DNA of 64,000 nucleotides from Pteria penguin (GCA_035048485.1 CM068590.1:13624494-13688493); one strand, 5' to 3'; positions 37,397-49,494 are shown, numbered from the stretch's first letter. Program-made: numbers and translations. Notes: generated by a model from the sequence alone, not told the origin.

Positions 37397-38395
37397 TTTA
37401 GTCCTCTGCACTTTCAACTTCATGTCTTAATGGACACGATGCAGTATAAAGTAACATATTGCGTAATCTAATGTCCCCGCGGTTTTCCAGACTTTGAACT
37501 GTTTCTTTGCTTCTGTTTTATACTATTGCAAGCATTACCCCCTTATAATAGTTATATTCAAAACTTTTTCGTTACTATTGCATGAATTGTTCCTGTCTTT
37601 GATAGTTGAGAATATTTCATCCATGTCTTCTTCTCCAGAAATTCAAATGCTGAAATTCGTATATTTACAATAATATTAGTAATTTATGACTGAAAATCTG
37701 CATTATCGTTTACGATAACATCGTAATGTGTTGGATTACTTCCCATTAAAGAATCGGACATTACGTAAATCTCATAACGGACGCCTATACATTTGTAGCT
37801 GGTGATCTCCATTGATTCTTTTCTTTGGAGAGACTTGAAAACTGAAAGGCGGGGGATCTTGTAAAAACAGATCAACTATGACTAGAGTCAAATCTATTCT
37901 GTACAAAATGAATCTGGAAAAAATGACATCATGGTCGACAGCTATCTGTCCGCTAGTCATAATTCAACAGTGAGTTTCATGTTTAATGTTCCATTTCATG
38001 TCATAAACAACCTGTCAGTTTTTATATCAATTTATGTATTTCCATATTAAGCTCTCAATATAAACGAGAAAAAAATCTCCTTCTTTAAAATGAATACATA
38101 TCAGTTTCTTCTCTATCAGTCAACATTCTTGTGACCTATCTAGTACAGACCACAGACATACTTAAATTTTTGGAAAAATTTGATTGAACATCCCAATATT
38201 TTATGTCAACTTCTGTTTGTATCATTTTTTATCTCACATGACAAGAGTGTGCACAATATCAACGTTTTCTTCCGTGGTAGCCAGACCTTTCATCATCTTC
38301 ATTGCTCTCTCTCTCTTTTAAATTCACAACCAATATTTTAACAGTACTAACCCTTCAATTTTCAACAGTGAATTTCATGTCTAATGTTCCATTTC
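35850..38395. other. unrecognised non-coding sequence
   Basis: No gene motifs seen. It contains an ATA trinucleotide tract at 37,365-37,395, whose poly-Ile translation is an artefact. Confidence 0.45.
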
Positions 38396-38399
38396 ATAT

Positions 38400-39310
38400 T
38401 TAACAAGAGGCCCAAGTGGGCTTATATCGCTCACCTGAGTACCTAGATTATCAGTCATGTGGGAAGGAAGAAGTTATTTATTTTTACATTACTCTGACTT
38501 AGTCAACATAAATGTAGAAAATATGCCAAATTTTATTTCAGACCAGAAGAAAAAACAACAAGAGTTTTTTGCACATCCATTCAGGTGATTTTGATATTAA
38601 GCATTTGCTTTGTCTCCGCAAGATGTGATTCAGGGCAACAAATTAGTCATTTTCTTTAGGTGGGGCCTTTTGTTGACCGATTTCAAGTCTGGGTTATGAA
38701 CAACAAGGATTTTAAATATTGTCCAGATCCAACTTAAAATGGCCTAATTTCATATATTGAGTGTTGAGAAGAAACATCTAAAAACTTATTTGCATGTGTA
38801 AAGAATTGAAAAAAATTAATTTGACCACAGCTGGATTTGAACCGCTACTCTTCATATTTTAATTACCAAGTGGTATATATACCATTGTGAGACCTATTTT
38901 TTAGACAAGCTGGTACCATCTGTTGACCAATTTGGATGAAATTTATAAAATTGATAGAGGACCTTTAGTACTTCATGTATATGTTTCATTAAAATCTTTC
39001 ATGTGGTATAACAGCAAAAGTTAAAAATGTGAAGAATTGTCCCTATACATCCTAATTTGGAAGTCTTAAAAAATTCATTGAAAAACCAAAAAATTGAGAT
39101 ATTGTCAAAATTATTTCAAAACAACATTCCTTACCATAATTATGATCAAATAGTCCATAAGAAATTAATTCCCCCCCCCCCCCCCAAAAAAAAAAATGTC
39201 GAAAAAATTTCTAAAATTTGATTTTGGAAGGGAATCAAAATGACTAGACTTCTTCACTCATCCCTCTAGATCATTTCTATGCATTATCTTTGTAAGTCTA
39301 AAGAGGGTAC
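38400..39310 (+). repeat. dispersed repeat beginning AACAAGAGGCCCAAGTGGGC
   Basis: The start (AACAAGAGGCCCAAGTGGGC then TATATCGCTCACCTGAGTA) and an internal TTGACCAATTTGGATGAAAT are strings I recognise from a very common interspersed repeat in bivalves. The right end is not clear. There is no coding capacity. Confidence 0.5.
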
Positions 39311-39427
39311 TTTTGTGTGATGTCAAATCAAAGATATGGTTTAACACTTTACAGTTTGGAAAATCAATCCATCTATCAACGGATAGGTGATCTAAAATAC
39401 CATACAAGCTGGAGCTTTGATTATACT

Positions 39428-39995
39428 TAACATGAACGTCGCACTTATTGTCTTTGCAGTGTGGAGCTCGTAGAAAAGTTGCACGCGCAGGGTTTGATTT
39501 AAGTGTTATTATACCTTTTTCCTGATGTTATGTGGCTGTGACACTTTCTATACAATGTTTGTTCACATTCATGTATATACAGTGCTGAATTATATTCGTT
39601 TCGTCTGTAAGGGCATTCACGGCAGGTGTGACTAGCCAAACAGGAGACGCTCAATCCTCCCGGGCACCAGGTCTCACCTCTGAATTTCAGAGGTCCGCGA
39701 ATACCCACTGTGGTACATTGTTGCTAATGCCATAGTCAAGCGACACCGGTTACTTTCGTATTTTACATGAACGTCACACTTATTCCCTTTGCGGTGTGGA
39801 GCTCGTAAAATAGTTCCCCGCGGAGGGTTTGACTTAAGTGTAATGATACTTTTTTCCTGATGTTATGTGGCTGTGACACTTTCTATACAATGTTTGTTCA
39901 CATTGATGTGTATATACAGTGCTGAATTATATTCGTTTCGTCTGTAATGGCATTCACGGCAGGTGTGGTCAGCCAAACAGAAGACGCTCACGCAA
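39428..39995 (+). repeat. local tandem duplication, 337-bp period
   Basis: 39,428-39,640 and 39,765-39,990 share ACATGAACGTCRCACTTATT, GTGTGGAGCTCGTA, CCTGATGTTATGTGGCTGTG, ACACTTTCTATACAATGTTT and GGCATTCACGGCAGGTGTG in order. Each copy ends in the module also found in the RT tail (AGCCAAACAGRAGACGCTCA). Confidence 0.8.
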
Positions 39996-40235
39996 GAATG
40001 TTAACCGATATTTTGGGACCTGACCATACAAAATAACCATCTTAACTTTTTGACATAATATGGACACATATACAGACACTTACTTGTGCACGTGCGTTTC
40101 CAATACCGGAATTTCAGTTAGGCAGCATTTCTTGCCTTGAATGGGAAAATTTGACTACGTTTTTTTGTCTCCTTCGTGTGTTCGTGCGTGTATATTAATG
40201 TATTTACCTCCTCGACTTGAAAGGTTGTTGCAGGA

Positions 40236-40322
40236 CTTAAGTGACGGGTGTTGCATGCAACCAGGGGACGCTTACTCCTCCCGGGCACCTGGTCTCACCT
40301 CGATTTTAATGGGGTTCGCATT
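40236..40322 (+). repeat. conserved retroelement-tail module
   Basis: GACGGGTGTTGCATGCAACC, GGGGACGCTTACTCCTCCCG and GGCACCTGGTCTCACCTC match the module at 3006-3075. Other copies: 39,612-39,700, 39,956-39,992, 40,923-40,993 (minus), 50,622-50,690 (minus) and 57,644-57,704 (minus). Confidence 0.65.
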
Positions 40323-40330
40323 TGTCTGAA

Positions 40331-40425
40331 TATGACATTATTCACGATATTGTTCTTTTATTCCATGGACTATGAGATATGGTTTACCCTTTGGTACTTC
40401 TTCGTTTTTTACTTAATGACAGCAA
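40331..40425 (+). repeat. short dispersed repeat shared with 48,502-48,590
   Basis: Both sites read ATGACA(T/C)TAT...GATATTGT-type sequence, then CCATGGACTATGAGATATGG and TTTACYCTTYGRTACTTCTT. Only about 90 bp are shared, so this is a fragment of a larger unknown repeat. Confidence 0.55.
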
Positions 40426-40499
40426 AACAAAAATCAAAGGAATTACATTAGTATTTATTTGCCATCTGCATTATTAGACACATTTCTTGATAACACTGT

Positions 40500-40741
40500 T
40501 CATCGTGTGCAAACAACACATGTGAGCTCTCTGCCTTCCACGTACGGTGGACACTGCAAAGATCCGCATATGCCTTCCACCTTGTACATCAGATTACCGT
40601 CTTCATTGGCATGACCAGAATTAAGACTTTCCGGATTTTTGTCCACACAAACGTATTGTGTAGCAGATTTAGCCGCGTGATATCCGGCCATAAGATAACC
40701 CTGGTATTCACAACGCCATCCTCTGTAACATTGTTTTCGTG
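40500..40741 (-). CDS. exon 4 of short-chain collagen C4-like gene
   Basis: Preceded by a pyrimidine-rich acceptor ending TTTTTAG (40,748-40,742). Encodes the last 80 residues with seven cysteines, from ARKQCYRGWRCEYQ to the final CVVCTR and TGA. Confidence 0.85.
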
Positions 40742-41167
40742 CTAAAAATAAGAAAAAGGGCAATTGTATTAAACTACATTTGCATACAAATATGTAAAGA
40801 TGATAAATCCAAACCATAAGTCCGAAAATCAGACCAGAGGTCAAACAAAATCAGTGAAAATGAAAACCAAGTAAAATACATGTATAATGAAAAATGTCTA
40901 CTTGAAGAGCACATGTGAATCCCTATGATGGAGTGAGATCAGGTGCCCGCGGAGAGTAAGCATCTCCTGAATGCTTACAACACCCGTCACATATATCCAG
41001 TAGAAAGAGTCAAATCGTGTAAATTCCATATATATTCATATATGGAGAAGTCATATAAGGTAACCTTCTAGTAAAATACTCATCAATCAATCAATCAACA
41101 AAGAAAAGCAATTTAAAGGTGTCAAATACATACACCCACAGACACCCATACATACATACATACATAC

Positions 41168-41198
<31 letters not shown>

Positions 41199-41292
41199 CA
41201 TACATACATACATACATACATACATACATACATACATACATACATACATACATACATACATACATACATACATACATACATACATACATACA

Positions 41293-41324
<32 letters not shown>

Positions 41325-44300
41325 CTGAACAAAAAAGAAAGGTATATTAATGAATTGGTTTGAAACTCTCTGAAATTCTGAAAAATTAAATTATTTAATA
41401 TCGAATATGAATCACAATCATTGTCCGCTACATTTCAATGTTTAATGGTTATGCTCAGTGAAGCTTAACTCATCTCTCGACGTGGTGAGTAAAAATGCCC
41501 AAAGTCCGTGCTACGCAGTAGCGTTAAGGCACTCCACGACGTGATTGACATTATATGGTCTATATTGAAAACCGCATAATAAATAGAAAAAATTATTTCT
41601 GCAAAACTGGTAAAAATGCAAATTGTTTAACAAGTTTACTTTTTCACACATTTAGATTTTATCCCTAGTTGTTTGCAATCACCTGACTGCTATATATAGC
41701 ACATATAGTATTAACAACAAACATTCAACAAGTGCAAGGGCATACTGCCCAATTTTGTTGTGAATAATAAATGGAAACCTATCATTAATATTTATAGCTG
41801 TACCCAACTTCTAAGAGGCGTAATTGCGTATAATACTGCGATGGGATTGTTGAATGGTGTAGTCTTATAAGACATTTTCTAAGTAAATTGAAATTCTGTT
41901 GATATTTTAAAATCTAAAAGTTAGGCCCAGCAAGACGCATTTCATATAGATATAGAACAGTCTTTATGTGAAATTACACAACAAACAGAGTTGAGGAAAA
42001 GGTTGCACTACAGCATTTTCTTGGCATGTTGATTGTTGCAGTGTCTCCCGCTTCATATAATGCACTGGGCCATAGTGACGTCACAATGACGTCATGTTAT
42101 GTTTTGGCGGGTTTTCTGCAACATTATATAATTGTGTATTGCCTTAACACAACTGCGTAGGCGATATTATCCACGTGTATCTAGAACTTTAATCACTTCA
42201 TCTATAGTTAAGACGAAATCGGCGAGAAAAATCACAAAAAAAGATTCACAATTTGATTAAATCAATTATGCTGAGGTTGCGCAAAGAAGTCAGGAAGCGG
42301 GTAATAGGGATGTTGCAAGCTAGAATGACGCAGATGGCCATTGACGATGCAGTTCATTGCAGACAACAACTGTAAGTTTGCTATGATAAAGATTTCAACG
42401 AACTGCATCGACGAACGATCGGCCAAGAAGCTGGAGACCGCGTGTTACCACTCCCAACAAGGACCGCTACATCCTAGTGATCCGTCTTCAAAATCAATTT
42501 GTGCTGCTACGGATACTTCTGTGTATGCCATTGAACGTCGAATCAGCGCCCAGACAGTTAGGAATCGTCACAAAAGTGCCGGAATTAGAGCTTGTCGGCT
42601 ACACGAGGAAACAGAATTGACAACACGACATAGACTTAATCGACGTAATTGGACACAACGTCACATCCGGTTCCGTCTAATGGATTGGTCTCGAGTGCCT
42701 CTTAACGATGAGTCTCGATTTTGTTTGAAATTCGCAGACGGAAGGACCAGTGTATGGAGACGACAGTGTGAACGCTATTCCGAATGCGGTATAACATAAG
42801 TAGATCGATTTGGGGGTGGCAGCGTTATGGTGTGGGGAGGCATCTGTGGTGCGCGGGGAACACAGCTTGTTATTGTCAATGAATACTCACTGCTCAACGA
42901 TATAGAGACAAAATTCTGGCTCTGTTTTGCACCATTTCTAAAAAACTATAACTCATTTCTAATACTCCATCAGAATAACGCCACAGCATACATAGCGAGA
43001 ATAACAACACTATTTCTGAATCAGAACAATGTTAACGTTTGAACTGGCCGTCAAAATCCCCCCGATCTGTCTCCAAATGAACATGTTTGGGACCACCCCC
43101 GTAGGAGGGTAAGGGCAGAATGAGTGGAACAACATTCCTTGAACAGGTATCAGGCGTTACATATCATGCATGTGTTGCAGATGTGTTTCCGTTCTTAAGG
43201 CCGGAGGAGTACATACTCGGTATTGATTTGTGTACTTTTAAATTTGACCCCTATGCACTTAATTCTTAATGCAGGTCCTCAGTGATTTGTGTCATACAGC
43301 TTTGTCAGATGTATTCTGTTTTCTCTTTCATATTTCTTGGTTAAGAGTCGTAGCAATTTGTTATTATCTTTAAAAAGTGACATTAATCATTGTTAAATCA
43401 AAATTTGGAAACATTTTATTTGTATTCAAAACATTAATGAAATCATTAAAGGTTGAAATTGATATACTTTTCTCTTTTTTTTTTGTTCAGTATATAGTAA
43501 TATCCCTCGTTCAAACCGCAGTTTAATTCAGGAAATAGTCTGTCTTTCAGGATCAATAATCATATCCATTTTGATGCATTTGTTTTGTATGCAAATACTA
43601 ATTTGTAGGAAAAGCATTACTTCACATTCGTGGAAGCATTTAGTAGATTTGTGTTTGAAATTTATATATATTTATATATCTTTCCTTTTTCTAGCTGATG
43701 GTATTAAGCACCTATTCTACTTAGCAGTCTTATTCTGAAACGTAGGATTCTCCGTTTCGGTATAAAACTTATCAACAGAAATTGCTACCAGAAAGGAAAA
43801 AACACATAGGCTCTTTGACAAAGGCACCTCCTAAAATGCAGAATAGACAAGAAAAACACGTAAAAATTCATCACAAAAATATAAGCTTATATTACTGCTA
43901 CAGCACCGGCTTACGACGGTCTATTGAAGTAAAACTCGTCACTCCATTAGTGTTGATAACTGATTTACACGCATTTCGGTGAAAGTAAGCATAAGTTTTA
44001 CACGTCAAAACCATTATTTTGGAGCAAACCCGGTTTTTTCTTGAGGTTTTATACTTGTGAATTTAATACCTGTTCCTTTTTCCCATTATATCATTAAACT
44101 ACAAAATGTTATTTGTTTACCTGGTATCATATTGACGGCTGATGGACCTCTTCTCCAGCAGACTGCACATGGAACATCGTGGTTATGAAGACTTTTCCTT
44201 CTATCTTTTAATGTGCTCGTCTCGTATTCTGTTCCATACATGTAAGCGTTGTATCCATCCCTCCCGTCTACATGAATGCCCCACTGTGGATCCCTAGGTA

Positions 44301-46094
44301 GACAGACATACTGTGCTGCACCACCCTGATTGTTGTAACTAGATCCTCCGGTGAACCCTATAAGAGAAGATTTTTTCACAAGATATTTTTATCACAAATA
44401 GAATTTGTGATTATAACAATTATAACATATAATATATTGCAGAAGTTGAGATATGCCGACTACCTGAATACACCAGATGAGCGCCTCTTGGACATGTCTT
44501 CTTGCCCCACCTTGTATAGACGACACTGTTTCCTATTTAATACAAACACAACTATAAAATCTGTTATACGTATTAGAATGACACATTATAAGAAATACAA
44601 GGGGCTTAAACTCCATATCTTATTCGAATAGGAACAGGAAAATGGCTGAGGACACTTCCGATTTAAGAGTTTGACTGTGACTATAAACTGGTTATTTCTG
44701 GCATATCAAACTATGTATGAGATAATGATATTCACTATTGGAGACTTTATATACTTCTTTATTTTGTGCATATACTGAAGTAAATCAGAATGCATCCGTT
44801 TCGCCGTGATGCTTGTCATAAAATCCACACGCACTGCAGATTTTGAGCCCTACTTGTGTTACCTTTACGTATTTTACATAGTTTACAACGAATTAAGGGA
44901 ATTGAATGCACTATTGAATGTAATTATTTGCAAATATTTTTACATGCATATATAAAATCATATATAGGATTCATACTGTCAAAAGGAAATGCTAATAAGA
45001 TATGATATGTAGGAGTATAACAATAATACGACAAAGCAAGTGTGAACAGCACATAGTCAATGTCTATTTAACAGTTGCCAATCAAACGAAAATCTAACTT
45101 TACAATAGGAAAAGATCCAATTTTGACCACGTCAGGTCCGCAAAACCATGCATTGATCTCAGCTGAAGTCAATAATTGTATATTATAACCTCACCATAGG
45201 AAACCTCGACGATATTGAATGTTCTATATTGTCATGTCCCTTTTTCCTTTACATTTTTTATACATATTATATATTATACCTTTACTGGTGTTTCACTGTG
45301 GAAAGGTAAAAAGTTTAAAATTGCTAAATTCCTAGAGTTCTTCGTAAAAGATTGATTTCCAGTGAAATGTTTTAAATTTTTTCCGATCTCAGAATTCAGA
45401 TAATCGAATCCTATACCTATTTCTCTTTGTATTCTGTCAATTTAAAAAAAAGTTGGTTAGACCTTTTAACAAATAGAGAAACCCGAATGTTTAACGTTTT
45501 TCAAAACAAATACATATAATTGTTTTTCACACACAGTGTTTTTATTCCTATAACATTTTCTTATCAGATTCCTAGTTCTGGGCATATAGTGACGATTATT
45601 TAAATATGCGTGTTCGAATATTAGGTAGAATCAAATGAGTAATAGTGATTTATGAACCGCCATTCTGTTACTTGGATTTTGTTAGAATTCTTATCTAATT
45701 CCTCCTTCCTTGTTATAATCCTAACATACATGAATATGATATCGAGGTTTGGCCCCTTGAAATATTCATTAAATCAATTTATGGAATATGCGTCAATCCA
45801 AAATATAAGACAAGGGGCAATCACTAACGCATGGAAAGTCAAATATAGATCACACGATACGGAGAATCAAACATTAGCCTTAGAATTCTGCCACACACCA
45901 TGATGTTTTGGTTAGGTTTTACTGAATGTGAGCAGCTTGTTTGCAGTAGTAATACGGAATTAATTGGTCATATGAAAAGTGATAAATGGGTTTTTCCTGA
46001 ATGCATATTAGCTGTTTACATATACATTACCTTTGGCTTTAGATACTTCAGAAATTGCAACAAGCAAAAGCAACATGATACTTATGAACTTCAT
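40500..46094 (-). CDS. secreted short-chain collagen C4-like protein, 4 exons, 203 aa
   Basis: Exons: 46,094-46,031, 44,532-44,464, 44,357-44,121 and 40,741-40,500. All borders are AG/GT and all three introns are phase 1, so the frame is unbroken from ATG (46,094) to TGA (40,502-40,500). Residues 1-20 form a signal peptide (MKFISIMLLLLVAI core). The mature part begins YTRWGKKTCPRGAHLVYSG and continues GGAAQYVCLPRDPQW, AYMYGTEYE, NHDVPCAVC, CYRGWRCEYQGYLMAGY, ATQYVCVD, GHANEDGNLMYKVEG and CGSLQCPPYVEGRELTCVVC. These blocks and their cysteines match the non-collagenous domain of short-chain collagen C4-like proteins common in molluscs, cnidarians and sponges. No Gly-X-Y collagen stretch is present, so it is the globular domain alone. 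Likely extracellular, role unknown. Intron 3 (3.4 kb) hosts a TACA microsatellite and a Tc1 element. Confidence 0.85.
40923..41080 (-). repeat. RT-element 3' tail fragment in intron 3
   Basis: The reverse complement reproduces the tail at 2915-3095: ACTAGAAGGTTACCTTATAT, CTCCATATATGAATATATAT, TTTGACTCTTTCTACTGGAT and then the GACGGGTGTTG...GGGCACCTGATCTCACTCC module. It is the same element family as the RT fragment at 2251, here without coding sequence. Confidence 0.75.
41143..41322. repeat. (TACA)n microsatellite
   Basis: An almost perfect tetranucleotide array of about 180 bp. The Tc1 element begins exactly at its right edge, using a TA of the array as target. The alternating open frames over it are artefacts. 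Confidence 0.95.
41323..43492 (+). mobile_element. Tc1-type DNA transposon, inactive
   Basis: The ends are TACTGAACAAAAAAGAAA on the left and the inverse on the right (TTTTTTTTGTTCAGTA), flanked by TA (41,321-41,322 and 43,493-43,494). At 2,170 bp it is longer than typical Tc1 elements because of extra sequence between the left end and the transposase (41,500-42,250). It sits in intron 3 of the secreted-protein gene, in opposite orientation to that gene. A repeat fragment (TTTGTGTCATACAGCTTTGTC near 43,287) also lies within its right part. Confidence 0.8.
42269..43145 (+). pseudogene. Tc1-like transposase, frameshifted
   Basis: Reading begins MLRLRKEVRKRVIGMLQARM (helix-turn-helix N-terminus) and changes frame near 42,340-42,410. 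It continues DDRPRS/RPRVTTPNKDRYI-like sequence, then RRISAQTVRNRHKSAGIRAC and DWSRVPLNDESRFCL (first catalytic Asp present). After a stop near 42,799 come GGGSVMVWGGI and HQNNATAYIARITT (second catalytic Asp replaced by Asn), and after another stop SPDLSPNEHVWD (Glu present). Tc1 transposases cut and paste at TA sites and use a DD34E triad. The Asn substitution and frame breaks mean this copy cannot transpose itself. Confidence 0.8.
44121..44357 (-). CDS. exon 3 of short-chain collagen C4-like gene
   Basis: Acceptor TCTTATAG before 44,357, donor GTAAAC after 44,121. Encodes 78 complete codons (FTGGSSYNNQGG to NMIP) with the YMYGTEYE and HDVPCAVC signatures of the family. Confidence 0.85.
44464..44532 (-). 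CDS. exon 2 of short-chain collagen C4-like gene
   Basis: A 69-nt exon with acceptor AAATAG and donor GTAGTC. Encodes NSVVYTRWGKKTCPRGAHLV, the conserved start of the globular domain. Confidence 0.8.
46031..46094 (-). CDS. exon 1 (signal peptide) of short-chain collagen C4-like gene
   Basis: ATG at 46,094-46,092 begins 21 codons with a leucine-rich core, then donor GTAATG. The ATG is immediately preceded by TTTCAG, so an untranslated upstream exon may splice right at the start codon. Confidence 0.7.
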
Positions 46095-46639
46095 CTGAAA
46101 TCAAGATATGAATCGATCCTGCAGAGAACAACAATAATAACAATAATATCATCAACAACAACAAAATATAATGATAAACCAAATGTATAAATTCTATAAT
46201 AATAATAATAATTCACTTTACAATTTTAGTATAATGATAGTTTAAACTGTTAGTTTAAATGTATAAAACAAAGAGTGAATAGTTAATAATATGAGTCAAA
46301 ACATATTTCTAGTGAAACTAACATATACAGATCAATCAGAAATATTGGATAGTGACTCTGATATTGATATGTGTATAATTCAATTATTTTAAGTGATTGT
46401 TTGCGTACACTACATATGAAACAACGTGATTGTATAAGTCGGAAAAGAGATACCTCTCAAAATCAAATAAAAGCCACCACCCAGCGAAGGGCCAAGAAAG
46501 AAATATGTGATAATCACAACCATTTAACTAAAGCTTTTAAGTTGTGAATTGAATGGAAAATTTCCATGACGCCATGAAAGCAAATATTGTTCTTACAAGA
46601 TTCAAGTTTAGTTTTTCGTGCTGAAAACCAGTCATAAAG

Positions 46640-46803
<164 letters not shown>

Positions 46804-46849
46804 TGAAAAAAAGATATAAAAATATCATTATCAAGTGTTAAAAAGATTT

Positions 46850-47865
46850 TAATTCGTATAATGACAAATTCTCACCTTTCACGGAATACGCTATAATACA
46901 CGATGATATAAAAATTTGAATTATGACGGAGCAGGAGCGAGATTGAGGTTTTAGACACTATAGTTAAATTAGAAGTAGACACGTATGTACGTTTTATTCT
47001 AATTTCAACACAGATTAAACACAAGTAAAACACGGCCACAAATCTTTTGTAATATTTATTCTAAAATAAGAATTATAATGATAAAAAAAAACATTCTCGA
47101 GGAATGAAAATGTTATTTATTCTTACCTGTTTTCTACTTCACACTTGTAGGGAATATCAAACTAGAAAAACTTACCGATATATACATATATATATATACA
47201 TGTGAGTTAATAAAAATATATCGACCTCCTTTTTGTTGTACATGAAATCGGTAAAAAATACTATACAACATGTGGTTCGTGTAATATGATTCAGCGTTAC
47301 TCAATAGCAAATGCAAACATAAATTAGGTATTCAAATTCTTATACGGAAAATAAAATAAAAATTAAAATATAGGCAAATGTGTGCGACCACAAAATTTTC
47401 CCAAACGAAGCGGTATGACAACAGCTTACTTGAGCTTTCATCTCATTATATAAAAATTTATACCATATTATTTAAAAAAAAAAATCTAAAAGTGTCATTG
47501 TTGTCTTCGTCTTTTTCAAGATTAAATGGGGATTTATTTTAGAGAAATAGATAACCAAAAGTTCAGTTACAATGCAAAGATAGTAATAACTAGCAAATCA
47601 TATCTGTTTTTATAATTTCACGCTAAAATGAATCAATCAATTACTAATCAATGTAGAATTAATTTTAAGTTTGTATTAACATTGTGGTAAGAGAAAATGC
47701 AAAATAGTCTTGCTATGAGAGAATTCATACTGAATGAGGAACAGTTCCTCCTTTTCACCCAGCCTAATCCAGCTGGTCTGAGAGGACATACGCCCAATAA
47801 TTCTGCTGAAATTCAGAAAACAACAAATCATTAAGATGAAATGTCAAACGTGAATATATCAAATT
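46850..47865. other. unrecognised non-coding sequence
   Basis: AT-rich. No gene, SINE or transposon end recognised. Confidence 0.4.
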
Positions 47866-47869
47866 CCTC

Positions 47870-48490
47870 CTCTCGGTTTCTATGGACCACTCATGAAATA
47901 TCATAACCCTATCACATGACATCAAAAGTTAAGGAAAAGGTTAAATTTCTTCAAAAGTATGTCAAACTCATATGTTCAAAAGATTTTAATTCCAACTGAA
48001 AGTTCTTGTCAAGAGGATGCACACATAAAATATCAAAGCCCTGTCACCTGTCATTCTAAAGATAAGGCCAAGGTAAACTTTCTTTGAAAGTAGGTCAAAC
48101 TCCAAAGTCAAGGACAAGATGTCGATATGCCAACCGCAAGTTCTGGTCAAGGGCATTGGACACGTAAAGTATCAAAACGCTATCTCATGCCATTCTAAAA
48201 TTATGGCCTAGGTTAAATGTCTTTGAAAGTTGGTCAAAATCAAAGGTCAAGGTCACGATATCAAATATCTTGATGTCAACTGAAAGTTTTTTAATGAGAA
48301 ATTCACACGAAAATCATCAAAGCCACATCACCATTCAAAATTTATGACCAAGGATAAATTCCAAGTTAAACTTCAAGGTCAAGATCAAAACGTCAAAAGT
48401 TTTGATGCTAGCTGAAAGTTGTTCTCAAAAGGAATGCACACGTAAAATATCAAACCATATCACCTGCCATTTTAAAGTTATGGCCAAAGA
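47870..48490. repeat. tandem repeat, about 135-bp unit, GTCAAGG-rich
   Basis: Four head-to-tail degenerate copies of a unit with ATATCAAARCCCTATCACCTGC, CATTCTAAAGTTATGGCCAA, GGTTAAATTTCTTTGAAAGT, AGGTCAAACTCCAAGGTCAA and GATTTTGATNCCAACTGAAAGTT. Related copies lie at 25,835-26,225 and 29,100-29,835. Confidence 0.7.
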
Positions 48491-48599
48491 TAAATTTCTT
48501 TATATGACACTATATACGGTATTGTCCTTATAATCCATGGACTATGAGATATGGTTTACTCTTCGATACTTCTTTGTTTTCTACTTTGATTATATTTTT

Positions 48600-49360
48600 G
48601 TATATAGACTGGAATAGCTGCGCTAATTTATGATCGTTTATGCTCCAGTACTTTTTATAGAAATAATTCGAAATTAGAGCTAAAGAATATGCTTTTGAAT
48701 GAATTTGAACCAATAACATTAAATGAATCTCACATCTTTATTGTATTGATCTAATTGAAATGGCAATTAGGACAGGACTCTGCACCACGCTGTTACCAGT
48801 ATAACACTCACAATTTACATTAACTACATGCATTTTCCAATATTCTCAACGAAAATCCATGTTTATTCCTTCCTAACAACGGATCTCTCCCACTTTAGAA
48901 TGTACATGTTTTTGCTGAAACAAGTAAAATTTATTTTCTATTTTAATCAGAATATCGGACATACAAGGTCAATCTTTCTGGTTTAGTCTTATCACGTTAA
49001 ATATAGTCTTTATATTCACTTTCTGTCCTATAAATACCTTTTAACAACGATTTGAAGACACACTCTTATTTGTCCTGGATATACTTTCCAAAATATCCGT
49101 ATCAAGTTGAACAAAGGTGTATCATTTCCCATGTACAAGGGTTTTAAATGTTGCGGTACTCAGAGGATGAAACATTTTTAAGTGATTTTCAGTAATGCAC
49201 CTTAGATTTAAACAAGAACTCGATAACTTAATTTTAGGATAGGGTCTTGTGAATGAAAATATGTGTCACTGATATGAAAGAGCAATTGAAATAGAAAGAG
49301 TGTCAATGTTCGACAAAAATTGAAAAGTAAAAAAATGTGAGCAGCTACATTTAAGGACCT
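48600..49360. other. unrecognised non-coding sequence
   Basis: No feature recognised between the repeat tail at 48,502-48,590 and the start of the second segmental duplication. Confidence 0.4.
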
Positions 49361-49494
49361 TGGTTCCTTTCATTTCTTTTGCCATTGCTCAACGCAAATT
49401 CTGTTGAGGGTTCTATTACTCATAAATTAAAACTGAGAATATATGAAGTCCATAGTAAAAAGCCAACATCTTTAAAAATATTTCTGTTTTTATC

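Noticed and set aside
41143..41322. Regular repeat array resembling a CRISPR at low resolution
   Set aside because: Pure 4-bp tandem repeats without spacers, in a eukaryotic intron.
41091..41328. Open frames with MYVC or YIHT repeats
   Set aside because: Direct translations of the TACA microsatellite in several frames; no gene.
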